Shown piece by piece: positions 60,474 to 64,000 of a DNA stretch of 64,000 bases. Both the position numbers and the translations under genes were made by a program. Source of the stretch: Pempheris klunzingeri. Lineage: Eukaryota > Chordata > Actinopteri > Acropomatiformes > Pempheridae. Where the stretch lies: contig NC_092027.1 in the NCBI RefSeq assembly GCF_042242105.1, forward strand, positions 11,503,721-11,567,720, given 5' to 3'. A model generated the notes under the pieces. That model saw only the letters and a program-made list of their open reading frames with translations, made no database searches and had not been told where the DNA came from. The number at the start of each line of letters is the position of its first letter. Positions within the stretch are counted from its first letter, which is position 1.

Positions 60474-63092
60474 GCTCTTCCTGGCCGGTACGCTTCACTG
60501 CAATGTCAGGTAGGGTCTCTGCCTGTAGAGCAGCAGGGCTCAGATTCAGTTCCTTGGCTCCTTGGCTCTAGTTTCTTGCATGGAAGGTTATGCCTTGATG
60601 GGGCTTGTGGCTGGTCTCGGGTCTGTGCATGTGTGTTTGTGTGTACAGCTGTGTGAGGGTAGAATCTGGGATTTTTCTTCCCAAAACACATTCCTTTTCA
60701 AATGGCTTTTCCAGTCAGTTATTTTCTATGGCATGAAACAGCAGACAGCCACGCTGATTGTGTCTCTTCCAAGGCTTCTGTTTTCTTTTATTAAAGCCTG
60801 AAAGCGCCAGGAGAAAGAGAGTGACAGCATGAGACGGTGCAGTTGTAGTCCTTGGCTTGCTGTCTTGTATCACATGCTGTGAGGAGGTTTCCACAGTGAA
60901 AAAGATTCTCAGACCGTTTATGCGTGGTATTTATTAAGTATATATAAATGAAGTGTGTCCTCAGGAGGAAGATGGGAGGTTTTACTCCGTGCATATTTTC
61001 TATTCAGCAGGGAATTATGTCAGCAATGTTATCCAGAGCTGGATCTGTGTTTGCACTTAACAGGTTCCTCATACCATTTGAGTTAAAGTAATATTGAAGA
61101 TTTTTCTTTTACATAAATGTCTACTAAACCACTAACACAATGGTGACTAAGCCTATGGCCCACTGACGAGAGCCCTTGCATTTTGCAATGTTACTAGAAC
61201 ATTAGAACTGGGTGTCGGCTGTGACATTTCTGGGGAAAATCACAAGCAGCACACTCAGTTAATGACATGTTTAGATTTCTGGTAAGTGAGGCCCAAAAGC
61301 AGAATATGACATAAATGACATAATATGTGGTATAGTAGAGTAGGAGATAGGGTACACTAGGGATGAGTGCAAGAGCAAGGAATGTATTGGAGTTCTCTGC
61401 CTCTGAGAGCAAATCTAATAATACTTGTGTTTCTGTTAGCGATTGCACACATTCATTCAGTCAATGATCCCAATGTGTACTATACGGTGTTATATGGGCT
61501 ATAGTTTTTAATATAGGGGAAAAGAGAGCATTGCTACCCTGGAGCCCGTAAGTATGAGTTATATTGGAATGAATGTTGTCAAGGTAATTTCATTTGTCTA
61601 TTTAGAGTTAATGGAAGAACTAAATTGATTTTTGATTAAAAGTTTTCCTCACTGTCATGAACTAAACTAAACTAAACTAAACTTACATCCTGATAGGGGC
61701 GTGCAGATTTCGGTCATTTGTTGACCTTGGGAGGAGCATCTTGACAAAAAAGTCTCAACACAAGGTCGAACTTGTTTCCAAAGCTTTCATCCACATCTTG
61801 TGGCCTTCCTCAGCTGATGGGGTTGTTAAGTTGTGATGTAGAGTGTCTCTGTCTGACATTGGAGACCATACTTGCACAGAGACAGGGGTTACAGGATCCC
61901 TCAATATACGACCACCTGTTATTACAACTAAACCATCTCCATGACAACAAGGCAGCACTGTCAGATGAGGAAGACCATGAGATGTAGTTGAAATCTTTGC
62001 TAATGATTAAACTGGACCCTTTGTTAAGCTTAGTATAGAAGTCTGGTAGCTGAAGGAACTTTTACCTCGACTTCATCCTCTTCATTACCATCCAGTGCAA
62101 GTACAACAAAGGCTGAGCAGCAAACAAGTGCAAACACAAAACCACACACACAAAAACCATAAAACATGTTTAAACACACATACACCACCTGCAGCTTAAT
62201 ATTCCTCTACAGTATGAAATGTGTTCAAAACATTTCTGTGGATTTTTTTTCTCTCTCTACCACCATAAATAGCGCTGATGGGAAGAAGGGAATGTTGCCA
62301 TGGTGACACAGCACTGTGGCAGCCAGTAATTATTCTGGTTTAAGTGCCAGCAGAGACACACGCGAGCTGGCACACAGTGGCAGATAGTGACACCTGGACA
62401 CGAGCATCTCAGACGAGACCAAATAAGGAATTTATCAGGTGTTAGTCATGTTAAGGGTGGAGGACCCGGTGACATTTTGACCACATGTAGATTCTGATTT
62501 TAAAAAAAGTGAGATCAAGGTCAAAACCTGAGAGTGTGTATTGACCTTTATGTACAGCAGCAATGATTTAGAAGTTTGACAGCAGGATTAAATGTTTACT
62601 GAAACTGAAACATTGCAGCTTGGGGAGCGTACACACGTGTGTGTGTGTCCATTAAGTGTGTGGAGAATACAGTGAACATCATTTGTTATATGATGCTATT
62701 CAGAGATGATGTCACCTGGTTATTATCCTTCTCAGTTACGTTACGTTGACAGACGGGTCAATAAAGTGGACTTAATGTGTGCGTGTATGTGAGAGCAGTG
62801 AAGACACTGTACATGGCTGAAAGGTGTGTGTGTGTGTGTGTGAACAGAAAGTGTGTGTGGCTAGAAGGTTGCAGGCAGCCTGCGGTCCAATATGTATTTG
62901 ATATGGGTATTAAAAAACACAAACATACTCACAATTCCAACACTGCTCTCCCACTCACACACTTGCCCAGCCTACGTTCACGCGTCCACACACACAACAA
63001 CCCCATCCTCCAAGGATAATGTTCAGCTCAGTGCTTTATTTCCACCAAGCAGTAATCCCCCCCCCTTCTCATTTTTATCTGCTCTCTTCCAG
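55091..63092. other. Intergenic or intronic, no assigned exon
   Basis: Simple repeats include CA at about 56058-56085, a C17 run at 57000-57016, GT at about 59340-59363, CA at about 60434-60471, GT at about 62825-62843 and an (AACTA)n run near 61660-61682. Two 111-codon plus-strand frames (57596-57931 and 58060-58395) are hydrophilic but lack supporting context. Confidence 0.4.
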
Positions 63093-63128
63093 GCAAGGCC
63101 AACCTGACTAATCATCCAAGGTGTCAAG
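63093..63128 (+). other. Candidate 36-nt exon of an unidentified plus-strand gene
   Basis: A 20-base pyrimidine-rich tract ending CTCTCTTCCAG precedes the segment, and GTAAGG follows it. Both splice sites are therefore close to consensus around a 36-nt unit divisible by three. Only one frame is open, reading x-KANLTNHPRCQ-x; I do not recognise a protein containing it. It could equally be an untranslated exon of the gene whose putative first exon ends at 32641. Confidence 0.3.
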
Positions 63129-63837
63129 GTAAGGTTGTGTTTTCCTCTCACCAGCCACTCACACTGATAGCAACATGAGCCCCGGTGTTTATTTCATCCG
63201 GGAAAACACAAGCGGCGTTTCAACAGAAACAGGAATTCCTCAGTGTCTTTTGAAGAACAAGTTGAAATTGGCTTCTGCAGCTCCTTCAGATTCGCCACAA
63301 AACTTCCCCACTGCTAGGTGATGTGGAGCGCTTCCCCAGCTCCCACCCTCCCCAGTCGCATTAGCATAGGAGAGCAGAGAGACACAATGGAGTTTTTCAT
63401 CACCGGCTCGAAATACACATATTCTGTGCACACACATGCGCGCGCACATCCAGATGCTCTAGAAAGGAGTTTGGTTCATGCACACACCAGAGAAGAAGAG
63501 GCAAGGCAAGATGGAGTGACATATTTTTGTCACTGTCTCCTGACCCTTGCCAGGTCTGCTGTAACTGTCTCGCCAGCTGATTGAAAGGCAAAGTGCATAC
63601 AAAAGAGGGCAGACAGACAGATAACCAGATAGAAAACATTCCTGATTTTGTCTGATTTATTTACTTCCTGCTGTCTCACCCTCTCTTTTGGATAATCTTT
63701 TCTCTATCCATCTTGTCCATCTCTGTCATACTGCCAAATATTCTTACATGCATATACAGTGGAATATGAACCTTCCACTCCACATTTATTTTTTCTGACT
63801 TTTCTAAAGGCTCGAAGTAACACACAAGCTCATCCCT

Positions 63838-63856
63838 GCCGCCGCCGCCGCCGCCT
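63838..63856. repeat. (GCC)n trinucleotide run
   Basis: About six GCC/CCG units in a GC-rich stretch near the right edge. This may be the approach to another exon or a regulatory element beyond the window. Confidence 0.85.
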
Positions 63857-64000
63857 CCCTCTGCTGTGAGTCACCCGCAACAACCACGCAGCCCCATAAA
63901 TCACCCGCGATAACATCAGGGGCTCCATCAGTTCAGTGAAAACCCAACTTTGGCTGTTAGACAGAGACGTGATGAGGGTGCTTATGCTGTGCGCAGAGCC

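Overview
The window reads as teleost fish (ray-finned, probably percomorph) nuclear DNA. Genes are sparse and intron-split, with GT-AG splicing. There are very many CA/GT and CT microsatellites, several AT-rich dispersed repeats that I recognise as typical of teleost genomes, and three proteins whose closest relatives are fish or other vertebrate proteins. There is no prokaryotic organisation, no CRISPR array, no tRNA or rRNA gene that I can see, and no recognisable viral gene.

Three protein-coding genes can be read completely and all lie on the minus strand. fam8a1 (five coding exons, 10116 down to 7429, 309 aa) encodes an RDD-domain membrane protein that acts with the HRD1 ER-associated degradation complex. 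A fatty-acid-binding protein of the fish fabp11 type (four exons, 25326 down to 23697, 134 aa) encodes a cytosolic lipid carrier. mrpl53 (three exons, 29161 down to 26974, 108 aa) encodes a mitochondrial large-ribosomal-subunit protein. Every exon junction was followed by hand in frame and all totals are multiples of three.

Region by region: 1-7.3 kb is intergenic, with one LINE-like 3' tail and a weak promoter-like patch at the left edge. 7.4-10.1 kb is fam8a1. 10.2-23.4 kb is intergenic with simple repeats and old transposon pieces. 23.5-25.5 kb is fabp11a with its poly(A) signal and TATA/CCAAT promoter. 25.7-26.9 kb is AT-rich repeat. 26.9-29.2 kb is mrpl53. From 29.2 kb to the right edge there is no exon that I can assign to a known protein. 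A CpG-rich patch at about 32.2-32.66 kb ending in a GTAAGAG donor looks like the promoter and first, probably non-coding, exon of a plus-strand gene. If so, the following 30 kb is its intron space, with one good 36-nt candidate exon at 63093-63128. That space holds the densest repeat content: a palindrome-rich non-autonomous DNA transposon at 43.5-44.0 kb, several copies of two dispersed repeat families, and dinucleotide tracts up to about 160 bp.

The three genes do not form a pathway; they are ordinary neighbours. I found no convincing undescribed biological system. The observations most worth checking are the candidate first exon and microexon of the long plus-strand gene, the RFX-type and ZNF143-type motifs, the hairpin transposon, and a possible tail-anchored microprotein exon at 31.86 kb that is more likely a LINE tail. 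Repeat family assignments rest on remembered consensus patterns, since no search could be run.
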